Source of the DNA: Caryophanales bacterium UBA5732
Lineage (GTDB): Bacteria; Bacillota_I; Bacilli_A; Izemoplasmatales; Hujiaoplasmataceae
DNA length: 6,112 nt
Direction: 5' to 3'
NCBI GenBank assembly: GCA_002419445.1
Contig: DIGC01000107.1
Span: 1 to 6,112 of the forward strand
Shown: positions 1-6,092 of the stretch, one piece after another
Layout of the letters: every line of letters begins with the position of its first letter
Numbering within the stretch: the first letter of the stretch is position 1
The notes under the pieces: model-generated
Database searches by the model: none
What the model was told of the DNA's origin: nothing
Seen by the model: the letters and a program-made list of their open reading frames with translations, nothing else
Position numbers and translations under genes: made by a program

Positions 1-998
1 TATGGCCAAGTGAATATGCAGATATTTCTGAAAATACCGTTATCGAACCTGTTTATACTTTGGACAACCGGGTAGTTACTGTTTTTGGAAGATCAATATA
101 TTTCTATTCTTTCTTTATCATGACAGGCATTTTTGTTGCCTTAGGAATTGGACTTAGAGAAACAAAAAGAATTGGTTTAAAGAAAGATGATTTAATTGAT
201 GGTTTCTTATGGATTGTTCCAATTGCAATCTTAGGAGCTAGACTATGGTATGTAGTTTTCGAGTTGGATCAATTTATTGGCGGAGGGTTCTTTCCTTCGT
301 TACTTAGAATTCTTGGTTTTTCTAGCGGTACTTTAGACTTTTCTTCCTTTGGTTTATCGGGACTAGCTATTCACGGAGCTTTTGTTGTAGCGGTTATATG
401 CGCTTATTTCTATACTAGAAAACGTAAAATTGATATTTTTAAAATTTTGGATATAGTAGCGGTCGGATTTATTATTGCACAAGCTTTCGGTAGATGGGGA
501 AACTTCTTTAATCAAGAAGCTCATGGCGGGGTTGTAGGCGGAGCGGTTGGCAATGTTATGAATTTGTCAGTTCAAGAGCAATTCAATTATTTGCGCTATA
601 CTCTGAATATTCCAGAATTTATTGTTAATAACATGTATATTGCCAGAGGGTTACATTCAATTGCAGTAGAACCTTTCACTGGGTATTATCACCCGACCTT
701 CTTTTACGAATCTACTTTAAATATTCTTGGTTTTATTATAATGTTAGTGCTTAGAAGATTTAAGAAAATTCATTTTGGCGAGTTGTTGTCGTTCTACTTG
801 ATTTGGTACGGCGCTGTTAGAATATTTATTGAAAGCATGAGAACAGATCCTTTAGTATTTGAAATATTTGGTTCGACACTTAAATCAGCATCAGTTACCT
901 CAACCCTTATGATTTTAGCGGGAATTGGGTTATCTGTATTCATTAGAATTAAAAGAAAAGGTATGGATTATTCAACAGCTGAGAGACCTTGGTTTTAA
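1..998 (+). CDS. lgt: Prolipoprotein diacylglyceryl transferase (5'-partial)
   Basis: Lgt is an integral membrane enzyme. It transfers diacylglycerol from phosphatidylglycerol to the lipobox cysteine of prelipoproteins, the first step of lipoprotein maturation. Numbering from the TTG at base 60, it shows the family's HG motif (H105-G106), the signature GRWGNFFNQEAHG (144-156), HPTFFYES (211-218), and a C-terminal block with R254, E258 and R261 followed by DP. Several hydrophobic helices are visible, for example near 16-35, 46-66, 104-118, 220-232 and 278-296. The frame stays open upstream of the TTG to the window edge (from base 3), with no ribosome binding site before the TTG and no other in-frame ATG, GTG or TTG. 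The true start is therefore probably outside the window and the first residues are missing. The stop is TAA at 996-998. whiA follows after 18 bases, so the two are probably co-transcribed. The identification is secure; only the start is unresolved. Confidence 0.95.
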   Translation, partial: WPSEYADISENTVIEPVYTLDNRVVTVFGRSIYFYSFFIMTGIFVALGIGLRETKRIGLKKDDLIDGFLWIVPIAILGARLWYVVFELDQFIGGGFFPSLLRILGFSSGTLDFSSFGLSGLAIHGAFVVAVICAYFYTRKRKIDIFKILDIVAVGFIIAQAFGRWGNFFNQEAHGGVVGGAVGNVMNLSVQEQFNYLRYTLNIPEFIVNNMYIARGLHSIAVEPFTGYYHPTFFYESTLNILGFIIMLVLRRFKKIHFGELLSFYLIWYGAVRIFIESMRTDPLVFEIFGSTLKSASVTSTLMILAGIGLSVFIRIKRKGMDYSTAERPWF

Positions 999-1003
999 AA
1001 AAT

Positions 1004-1008
1004 AGGAG
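1004..1008 (+). promoter_or_regulatory. Ribosome binding site of whiA
   Basis: AGGAG lies 8 bases before the ATG at 1017 and supports that start. It sits inside the 18-base gap after the lgt stop. There is no room for a promoter or terminator there, so whiA is probably translated from the lgt transcript. Confidence 0.8.
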
Positions 1009-1016
1009 TGATTTAA

Positions 1017-1967
1017 ATGTCTTTTTCCCAACAAATTAAGACAGAGCTGCAGAGTTTAAAACATCTAAATTGTTGTAATAAAGCTGAGCTATCTGCTTTA
1101 TTACATATCAACGGTTCAATAGAAAAGAACTCTGATGGGATTAGTTTAGTGTTTCAAACGACAAATAACGCTGTTGTCAGAAGATTTATGTCTTTGACAA
1201 AAGAATTATATAATTCTGAACTAGTTCTTATAAAGAAGCAAGTTAACAAATTAAAAAAACATGATTTATTTATTATAAAAATTAAAGACAAAGTCGAATT
1301 TTTGATTACCGATTTATCATTAATTAACGAAGATGCATTATTCTTTAAGGATGTTGACAAAGGATTGATTGCTAAAGAGTGTTGTAAGAAAGCTTATCTT
1401 AGAGGCGCGTTTTTAGCTTCCGGGTCAATAAATTCTCCAGAGACAAGTGCTTATCATTTGGAAATGCAGTCTTTTTCTGAGATTCAAGCAAATGTTTTAA
1501 AGGAGTTAAGCAGTGAGTTTGGACTCAATGCAAAAGTTTCGGAAAATAAACGAGGTTACATTACTTATATTAAAGAAGCGGAAAAAATCGCAGATTTTCT
1601 TAGAGTGATTGGCGCTAGTAATTCTTTATTTGATTTTGAAGATTCTCGTATCAAGCGTGATTTTAGAAATTCAATTAATCGAGTTATAAATTGTGATTTG
1701 GCTAACGAAAAAAAAGCTATGGATGCTGCAAATAAACAATTAGAATATATCGAAACAATTGAAACTAAATCACAAGCTAATTTACCACAAAGCATTAAAG
1801 AAGCAATCTTTTTAAGGAAGACATACCCAGAAGCTAGTTTACTAGAACTTTCCTATGCTTCAATGGACCATTTTGATGAGCAAATTTCTAAATCAGCTTT
1901 AAACCATCGTTTTAGAGCTATTAAAGATTTAGCCAATAAAATAACAATTGAAGAGGAAATAAAATGA
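1017..1967 (+). CDS. whiA: WhiA, DNA-binding protein (DUF199 / sporulation regulator WhiA family)
   Basis: At 316 aa this is the usual length for WhiA. The protein joins a degenerate LAGLIDADG homing-endonuclease-like region to a C-terminal helix-turn-helix. In Streptomyces it activates sporulation septation genes, and in Bacillus it influences cell division, chromosome segregation and membrane fatty-acid composition. Recognisable blocks are the N-terminal segment starting MSFSQQIKTEL with a CC pair (19-20), the LAGLIDADG-type helix YLRGAFLASGSI (127-138), the conserved stretch RDFRNSINRVINC (214-226) continuing into D-AN-KK, and the C-terminal helix-turn-helix around 260-308 with SKSALNHRFRAI (291-302). 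The start is supported by AGGAG 8 bases upstream. The stop TGA at 1965-1967 overlaps the acpS ATG, which suggests translational coupling. It follows lgt by 18 bases. In Bacillus-type genomes WhiA lies in a yvcJ-yvcK-whiA cluster, so the direct lgt to whiA junction is a different local arrangement. The family assignment is secure; the role in this organism is inferred. Confidence 0.96.
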   Translation: MSFSQQIKTELQSLKHLNCCNKAELSALLHINGSIEKNSDGISLVFQTTNNAVVRRFMSLTKELYNSELVLIKKQVNKLKKHDLFIIKIKDKVEFLITDLSLINEDALFFKDVDKGLIAKECCKKAYLRGAFLASGSINSPETSAYHLEMQSFSEIQANVLKELSSEFGLNAKVSENKRGYITYIKEAEKIADFLRVIGASNSLFDFEDSRIKRDFRNSINRVINCDLANEKKAMDAANKQLEYIETIETKSQANLPQSIKEAIFLRKTYPEASLLELSYASMDHFDEQISKSALNHRFRAIKDLANKITIEEEIK

Positions 1968-2308
1968 TTTTAGGTATCGGCGTCGACATTTGTCAAAACA
2001 ATCGAATCAATGTCGAATTATCGCAAAGAATTTTAAATGAGTTAGAGTTTGAATTTTACAATAATTTAAAATTAGACGCAAGAAAAACGGAATATTTATC
2101 AGGGAGATTTGCTTGTAAAGAGGCGATTATTAAAGCTTTTTCTCAAGCTGATAAAGAAGTATACATGAGAGATATCATTATTTTGAATGACGATTTAAAC
2201 AGACCACAATTAATCAAACCTAACTTTACAAACCTGAAAGTTTCTATATCTTTATCTCATGAAAAAGATTATAGTATTGGTTTTGCAATTGTAGAATCTC
2301 TAGATTAG
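1964..2308 (+). CDS. acpS: Holo-[acyl-carrier-protein] synthase
   Basis: AcpS is a cytoplasmic Mg2+-dependent enzyme that moves the 4'-phosphopantetheine arm of CoA onto a serine of apo-ACP, activating it for fatty-acid or lipid synthesis. The protein has the family's opening GIGVDI with metal-binding D8 and R14, the central signature GRFACKEA (47-54) with K52 and catalytic/metal-ligand E53, and the C-terminal SLSHE motif (97-101). At 114 aa it is slightly shorter than the usual 120-130. The shortening appears to lie in the loop between KAF (57-59) and the following strand; all key residues remain, so it should be active. The start ATG at 1964 overlaps the whiA stop (ATGA), and AGAGGA at 1952-1957 serves as ribosome binding site. 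It appears to be the last gene of the lgt-whiA-acpS unit. No terminator hairpin follows it, so transcripts may run on into the next gene. Confidence 0.95.
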   Translation: MILGIGVDICQNNRINVELSQRILNELEFEFYNNLKLDARKTEYLSGRFACKEAIIKAFSQADKEVYMRDIIILNDDLNRPQLIKPNFTNLKVSISLSHEKDYSIGFAIVESLD

Positions 2309-2329
2309 ATACTTAATGAAAAATAGTTG

Positions 2330-2358
2330 TTGCAAAATAGTGCAAAATTAGTTAAAAT
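2330..2358 (+). promoter_or_regulatory. Probable sigma-A-type promoter for the thioredoxin-like gene
   Basis: TTGCAA (2330-2335) and TAAAAT (2353-2358) are separated by 17 bases. A perfect TATAAT also lies at 2359-2364, but a start from it would fall inside the ribosome binding site GAGGTGA (2368-2374), so the upstream box is the better candidate. Either choice leaves a very short leader before the ATG at 2379. This is a pattern match only. Confidence 0.5.
2331..2348 (+). repeat. Tandem TGCAAAAT octamers
   Basis: Two exact copies of TGCAAAAT start at 2331 and 2341, ten bases apart (one helical turn). The first overlaps the proposed -35 box of the downstream gene. This could be a regulator site or chance in AT-rich sequence. 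Confidence 0.45.
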
Positions 2359-2378
2359 TATAATACTGAGGTGAAGAA

Positions 2379-2897
2379 ATGGCAACTTATAAAAAAGGAT
2401 TTAAAAAACAAAATACAGAGATGTTACTTCTAAAAACAATCGTTGCGGTTATTGTAGCGGTTATTTTAGTCGTATTGGTAGCTTTTATCTATGATTCAAT
2501 TACAAAATGGAGAGATTATAGCAATTACGATACTATCACAAAATATGAAGATGCTTTTGCGATGAAGGACGCTGATGGAGTAGAATTATCGGATTATGTC
2601 ATCTATGTTTATTCAGACACTTGTGAAGGTTGTGTAACAATCAAAAACGATTTGTTAAAGATTGCTAATAAATTTGAAGATGATAAGTTTTTCTTAATGA
2701 ACATTAGTAGCATGACTGACGAAGACATAGACGCTGCAAAAGTTGATTTTCAAGAGATAATCGAAAGAACAGTCTCTACTCCTATGCTTATCACTGTCAA
2801 TGATGGGGATTTTGAAGAATTGTTTGTTGGCTCAACTGCTGTCGTTGAAACGTTAACTTTAATCGAACAAAATACATACGCACCATTCTTAGATTAA
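2379..2897 (+). CDS. Membrane-anchored thioredoxin-like protein
   Basis: This 172-aa protein has a short Lys-rich N-terminus, one strong transmembrane helix (about 15-38) and a soluble domain. The soluble domain contains a thioredoxin-like active site CEGC (C82 to C85) after a beta strand (VIYVYSDT), and a TP pair (T134-P135) where thioredoxin folds carry the cis-proline opposite the active site. The positive N-terminus predicts that the soluble domain faces outside the cell. The likely role is extracytoplasmic thiol-disulfide exchange or protein quality control; this is inferred from fold and topology, and the substrate is unknown. The middle pair Glu-Gly differs from the Gly-Pro of classical thioredoxin, so redox behaviour may differ. 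No lipobox cysteine follows the helix, so it is membrane-spanning rather than a lipoprotein. The start is supported by the strong site GAGGTGA (2368-2374). It lies 70 bases after acpS with its own probable promoter and ends at a clear terminator, so it can be a single-gene transcript. Confidence 0.82.
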   Translation: MATYKKGFKKQNTEMLLLKTIVAVIVAVILVVLVAFIYDSITKWRDYSNYDTITKYEDAFAMKDADGVELSDYVIYVYSDTCEGCVTIKNDLLKIANKFEDDKFFLMNISSMTDEDIDAAKVDFQEIIERTVSTPMLITVNDGDFEELFVGSTAVVETLTLIEQNTYAPFLD

Positions 2898-2904
2898 TAT
2901 TGTA

Positions 2905-2934
2905 GGTAGCTATATTTTATAGCTCCTTTTTTTT
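2905..2934 (+). terminator. Rho-independent terminator after the thioredoxin-like gene
   Basis: AGCTATA (2908-2914) pairs with TATAGCT (2918-2924) around a TTT loop. The stem is extended by GG (2905-2906) with CC (2925-2926) past a single bulged T at 2907. Eight T residues follow (2927-2934). There is no T-tract on the opposite strand, so it should act only in the + direction. Confidence 0.88.
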
Positions 2935-2962
2935 CGCAATTTTTTAAGATTTGTGATAAAAT
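2934..2962 (+). promoter_or_regulatory. Probable extended -10 promoter of tex
   Basis: TAAAAT (2957-2962) is preceded by TGA (2954-2956), giving an extended -10 (TGn) element. A -35 position 17 bases upstream reads TCGCAA (2934-2939), a poor match, which the TG extension could compensate. The -35 touches the T-tract of the preceding terminator. The predicted start near 2969 leaves about 20 bases of leader before the ATG at 2989. Confidence 0.55.
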
Positions 2963-2988
2963 ATTAATATGTGTAAAAGGAGATCAAA

Positions 2989-5190
2989 ATGGAATATATT
3001 AACGAAGAATTAATAAAAAAAGTTGCTAAAACTCAAGGAATTAGCACAAAACAAGTCGAAACCGTTTTGGAATTACTTGGTGAAGGGAACACAGTTCCTT
3101 TTATTGCTCGATACAGAAAAGAAAAAACCGATTCTTTGGATGAGGAACAAATTAGAGCGATTCAAAAAGAATACGAATACGGAAAGTCGTTACAAGAAAG
3201 AAAAGACGACATTACTCGTTTGATTGATGAAAAAGGATTGCTGACGGAAGAACTAGTAAAAGACATCAACGCTTGTGATAAATTAGTTGATTTGGAAGAT
3301 ATTTATCGTCCGTTTAAGGAAAAGAAAAAAACAAAAGCAACGGAAGCAATTAAATTAGGATTAGAACCTTTAGCTAAGGAAATTTTATTATTCCCTGATG
3401 TTGAAGATGTAGACAGTTTAGCCATTCCATATTTAACAGATGAAGTCAAAACTGTTGAAGATGCTCTACAGGGTGCTAAGTATATTATTGCTGAAATGGT
3501 CTCTGATAACGCAGATTACAGAAAGTGGATAAGAGATTATACTAATAAAAATGGTAGAATTGTAACGAAGATTAAAAAGGATGCTGAAGATTCAAATAAA
3601 ACTTATCAAAATTACTATGATTTTGAAGAAGCTTTATCCACGATTAAATTGTATAGAATTCTAGCTATAAATAGAGCTGAAAACGAAAAAGTCGTAACTG
3701 TTAAAATTGATATAGATACGGATAGTATTTTTGATTATTTGAATAAGAAAGTTATTCAAGATCATAAATCTAAAGTAAACGTTTTGATAGAAGATGCATA
3801 TATTGATGCTTATAAAAGATTAATCAGTGGATCCATATTCCGTGAGATAAGAACTGATTTTACTGAGAGAGCCGAAAATCAAGCGATTCATATTTTTTCC
3901 GAAAATTTACGTTCTTTGTTATTGCAACCACCTTTAAAAGGTCAGATAGTTTTAGGGGTTGACCCAGCTTTTAGAACCGGATGCAAACTAGCGGTAGTTG
4001 ATCGTTATGGTAAATTTATAGACAAGGGTGTTATCTACCCTCATGAAGCATATAAAGGCCAAAACATTAACCCTAGACAACTTGAAGAGGCTAAACATGT
4101 AACTAAAGGTATTATTAGTAAATATAAAATTGACATTGTCGCAATCGGTAATGGCACTGCTTCAAGAGAGACTGAAAGTTTTATAGTTTCAATCCTTAAA
4201 GAAATCGATAGACCGGTTAAATATGTTATAGTCAATGAAGCTGGAGCTTCAGTTTATTCCGCATCGGATTTAGCTAGAGAAGAATTTCCCGACTTTCAAG
4301 TTGAAGAAAGGTCGGCGGTTTCTATTGCTAGAAGAATGCAAGACCCCCTAAGCGAATTAGTGAAGATTGATCCTAAATCCATTGGCGTTGGCCAGTATCA
4401 ACATGACGTTACTCAATCAAAATTATCTGATTCATTAGACTTCGTCGTTACAACTGCGGTTAATAGAATTGGCGTCAATGTTAATACCGCTTCATCATCC
4501 TTGTTGCAATACGTTTCTGGTTTATCTGCTAAAGTGGCGAGAAATATTGTTGATAAACGAGAAACTTACGGACCATTTAAAAGCAGAAAAGAATTAATGG
4601 ACGTTCCAAATCTTGGTGCTAAAACATTCGAACAAGCAATAGGGTTTTTGAGAATATTTAATTCACTAGATCCATTAGATAAAACGCCGATTCATCCCGA
4701 AAGTTATAACTTGGCTTATCAAATACTTAAATATTTAAGTCTAAGTGCCGAAGAGATTGGTACTGAAAAATGCAAATTAATTGTTAATAACTTAAATAAA
4801 AAAGATTTAGCAAAACACTTTGATCAAAATTTAATCTTAATTGAAGACATTTTGGATGCTTTTGTCTCGCCTACGAGAGATATTAGAGATGATTTTCCAC
4901 AACCACTTTTGAAGAGTGAACTTTTAAGTTTAGAAGACTTAAAGGTAGATATGGAATTACAAGGGACGGTTAGGAACGTCGTCGATTTTGGCGCTTTTAT
5001 CGATGTCGGTATTAAAGAGGCTGGATTAGTTCATATATCAAAACTCAGTAAATCATATGTTAAACACCCGTTAGATATTGTTAGTGTTGGCGATATCGTT
5101 AAGGTCTGGGTCGTCAGTGTCGATATCGAGAGAAAAAGACTTCAATTAACAATGGTTAATCCAAAAGTAACACCTACTTTCGTTAATTAA
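2989..5190 (+). CDS. tex: Tex family S1 RNA-binding / transcription accessory protein
   Basis: Tex is a conserved cytoplasmic nucleic-acid-binding protein related to eukaryotic Spt6 and associated with transcription; its exact biochemical role is not settled. At 733 aa this is full length for the family. The order seen is: the Tex N-terminal helical domain, with TVPFIARYRKEKTDSLDEEQ at about 35-54; a YqgF/RNase-H-like domain from about 317, with GVDPAFRTGCKLA (D325), the IGNGTASRE segment (386-394) and EAGASVYSAS (417-426); the highly conserved DPL...VKIDPKSIGVGQYQHDV (452-474); a helix-hairpin-helix region (about 500-556); and a C-terminal S1 domain (about 655-725) with GAFIDVG and LVHISKLS motifs. 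The start has a strong site AAGGAG (2977-2982) 6 bases before ATG, matching the family N-terminus. It stands alone between the terminator at 2905-2934 and the promoter at 5201-5230. No truncation or frameshift is visible. Confidence 0.97.
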   Translation: MEYINEELIKKVAKTQGISTKQVETVLELLGEGNTVPFIARYRKEKTDSLDEEQIRAIQKEYEYGKSLQERKDDITRLIDEKGLLTEELVKDINACDKLVDLEDIYRPFKEKKKTKATEAIKLGLEPLAKEILLFPDVEDVDSLAIPYLTDEVKTVEDALQGAKYIIAEMVSDNADYRKWIRDYTNKNGRIVTKIKKDAEDSNKTYQNYYDFEEALSTIKLYRILAINRAENEKVVTVKIDIDTDSIFDYLNKKVIQDHKSKVNVLIEDAYIDAYKRLISGSIFREIRTDFTERAENQAIHIFSENLRSLLLQPPLKGQIVLGVDPAFRTGCKLAVVDRYGKFIDKGVIYPHEAYKGQNINPRQLEEAKHVTKGIISKYKIDIVAIGNGTASRETESFIVSILKEIDRPVKYVIVNEAGASVYSASDLAREEFPDFQVEERSAVSIARRMQDPLSELVKIDPKSIGVGQYQHDVTQSKLSDSLDFVVTTAVNRIGVNVNTASSSLLQYVSGLSAKVARNIVDKRETYGPFKSRKELMDVPNLGAKTFEQAIGFLRIFNSLDPLDKTPIHPESYNLAYQILKYLSLSAEEIGTEKCKLIVNNLNKKDLAKHFDQNLILIEDILDAFVSPTRDIRDDFPQPLLKSELLSLEDLKVDMELQGTVRNVVDFGAFIDVGIKEAGLVHISKLSKSYVKHPLDIVSVGDIVKVWVVSVDIERKRLQLTMVNPKVTPTFVN

Positions 5191-5200
5191 TAATACCTTA

Positions 5201-5230
5201 TTGATAAATAATTAGAATAAGTAATATAAT
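5201..5230 (+). promoter_or_regulatory. Sigma-A-type promoter of the six-helix membrane protein gene
   Basis: TTGATA (5201-5206) and a perfect TATAAT (5225-5230) are separated by 18 bases. The predicted start near 5237 leaves about 27 bases of leader, including a strong ribosome binding site AGGAGGT (5251-5257) before the ATG at 5264. A 6-bp inverted repeat, CTTATT (5197-5202) with AATAAG (5216-5221), overlaps the -35. Confidence 0.75.
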
Positions 5231-5263
5231 AGTGATATAAAACATTTTAAAGGAGGTCTTAAA

Positions 5264-5932
5264 ATGAAAAAACCAAAATATGGATACGGATGGGCGTTAA
5301 AGTTTGTTTTGGCAGCTATTTTAGTTGCTGTCGGTATATTCATGGTACTTAGTGAAGACATTGTTTATATAATTACCGGTATGACTGTTGTAATATTTTC
5401 TGTATTTAGGGTATATCCTTTACTTAAATCCCTGAACAGAGAGGTTCTTAGAACCATCAATCTTATTGAAATTTTAATTGCCATTGTCCTTGGGACGATA
5501 ATGATTTATGCTGGATTTACACAAAAAGATTCTAGTGGCGCTTTATTAAGCCCGTGGGATGGACTTTATCGTTGGTTCTTAGTGTTTTTCTTATATGTTA
5601 GAGGTTTGGTATTCTTTATTTCTACAACCTTCTTCGATGAAAAAACCGAAGTACCTAAATTTGTTTTCCACATTATAGCTTTAACTTTGGGTGCTGTTTT
5701 CGCTGTATGGAGTGATTTTGAAGCTAAAACCTTAGGTTGGATTTTTTTGGTGATTTCTATTGGTGGTGCTGTATATCTTAGTTTTGATGGTTATGGCGGT
5801 TATAGTAAATATCGTGAATATCAAAAAACAATTAATTCACCCAAAGAAAAACCAAAAGATACCAAAGTTGAAAAAGAATTACCTAAACATATTGAAGATG
5901 AAGTGGAAAGACCCGAAACTTACATTAGTTAA
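5264..5932 (+). CDS. Hypothetical six-helix integral membrane protein
   Basis: I do not recognise a specific family. The 222-aa protein shows six hydrophobic segments at about 13-30, 33-54, 64-85, 100-121, 134-152 and 157-175. A short N-terminus with several Lys residues precedes them, and a highly charged Lys/Glu/Pro-rich tail (about 181-222) follows. With an even helix number and positive N-terminus, both ends are predicted to be cytoplasmic. The helices fall roughly into three hairpins, faintly like DUF308/HdeD-type small membrane proteins, but I cannot support that assignment. A charged loop (about 86-96, TQKDSSG) separates helices 3 and 4. There is no signal peptide, lipobox or obvious catalytic motif. 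The start is firm: AGGAGGT at 5251-5257 and a near-consensus promoter upstream. No terminator lies between its TAA stop and the tRNA-Ser promoter, so its transcript may continue through the tRNA. Confidence 0.85.
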   Translation: MKKPKYGYGWALKFVLAAILVAVGIFMVLSEDIVYIITGMTVVIFSVFRVYPLLKSLNREVLRTINLIEILIAIVLGTIMIYAGFTQKDSSGALLSPWDGLYRWFLVFFLYVRGLVFFISTTFFDEKTEVPKFVFHIIALTLGAVFAVWSDFEAKTLGWIFLVISIGGAVYLSFDGYGGYSKYREYQKTINSPKEKPKDTKVEKELPKHIEDEVERPETYIS

Positions 5933-5939
5933 AAAATTC

Positions 5940-5968
5940 TTGACAGTCAGTGGGAAATCTAGTAATAT
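5940..5968 (+). promoter_or_regulatory. Strong promoter of tRNA-Ser
   Basis: A perfect TTGACA (5940-5945) and TAATAT (5963-5968) are 17 bases apart, the best match to the sigma-A consensus in the window. The predicted start near 5975 is about 15 bases before the tRNA 5' end at 5990, as expected for a stable-RNA gene. It begins 7 bases after the stop codon of the upstream gene. Confidence 0.82.
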
Positions 5969-5983
5969 TAAATGGCTGACTGT
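5943..5983 (+). repeat. 8-bp perfect inverted repeat around the tRNA promoter
   Basis: ACAGTCAG (5943-5950) and CTGACTGT (5976-5983) are exact reverse complements, 25 bases apart. The left arm overlaps the end of the -35 box and the right arm sits at the predicted transcription start. The placement resembles a repressor operator, or a hairpin in read-through RNA from the upstream gene. No T-tract follows, so it is not a typical terminator. Function is not established. Confidence 0.5.
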
Positions 5984-5989
5984 TGAATT

Positions 5990-6080
5990 GGAGTAATACT
6001 CAAGAGGCCGAAGAGGCGCCCCTGCTAAGGGTGTAGGTCGGGAAACCGGCGCGAGAGTTCGAATCTCTCTTACTCCGCCA
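5990..6080 (+). tRNA. tRNA-Ser(GCU)
   Basis: This is a class II tRNA with a fully paired acceptor stem (GGAGTAA 5990-5996 with TTACTCC 6070-6076), discriminator G at 6077 and encoded CCA at 6078-6080. The anticodon GCT at 6024-6026 sits in the loop CTGCTAA, with a 5-bp stem containing one G-T wobble; it reads serine codons AGC and AGU. The long variable arm (6034-6052) forms a GTCGG/CCGGC stem with a GAAA loop, typical of serine tRNAs. The T stem GAGAG/CTCTC encloses TTCGAAT (6058-6064). It has a strong promoter just upstream and a terminator stem 12 bases after CCA. Confidence 0.97.
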
Positions 6081-6092
6081 GTTGTTAAATAA

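Noticed and set aside
1154..1360. Minus-strand open frame inside whiA
   Set aside because: It is antisense to a well-conserved coding region, has no ribosome binding site and no recognisable motif; it is a shadow frame.
1565..1795. Second minus-strand open frame inside whiA
   Set aside because: It lies opposite conserved WhiA motifs; its hydrophobic look comes from the reverse of charged AT-rich codons.
2359..2364. Perfect TATAAT as the main -10 of the thioredoxin-like gene
   Set aside because: A start from it would fall inside the ribosome binding site, and no good -35 lies 16-18 bases upstream. The TAAAAT box at 2353 with TTGCAA fits better, though both remain possible.
3023..3223. Alternative + strand frame within the start of tex
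   Set aside because: It overlaps the conserved Tex N-terminus in another frame, and its sequence is only Lys/Leu-rich low complexity.
4041..4235. Minus-strand open frame inside tex
   Set aside because: It is antisense to the conserved YqgF-like domain and shows no independent start signal.
5197..5221. Inverted repeat CTTATT/AATAAG after tex, considered as a tex terminator
   Set aside because: The stem is only 6 AT-rich pairs with a 13-base loop and no T-tract, and it overlaps the promoter of the next gene. No convincing tex terminator is visible.
5760..5996. + strand frame across the end of the six-helix protein gene, running into the tRNA
   Set aside because: It overlaps the charged tail in another frame, crosses the tRNA promoter, ends inside the tRNA acceptor stem, and is Lys/Ile-rich low complexity.
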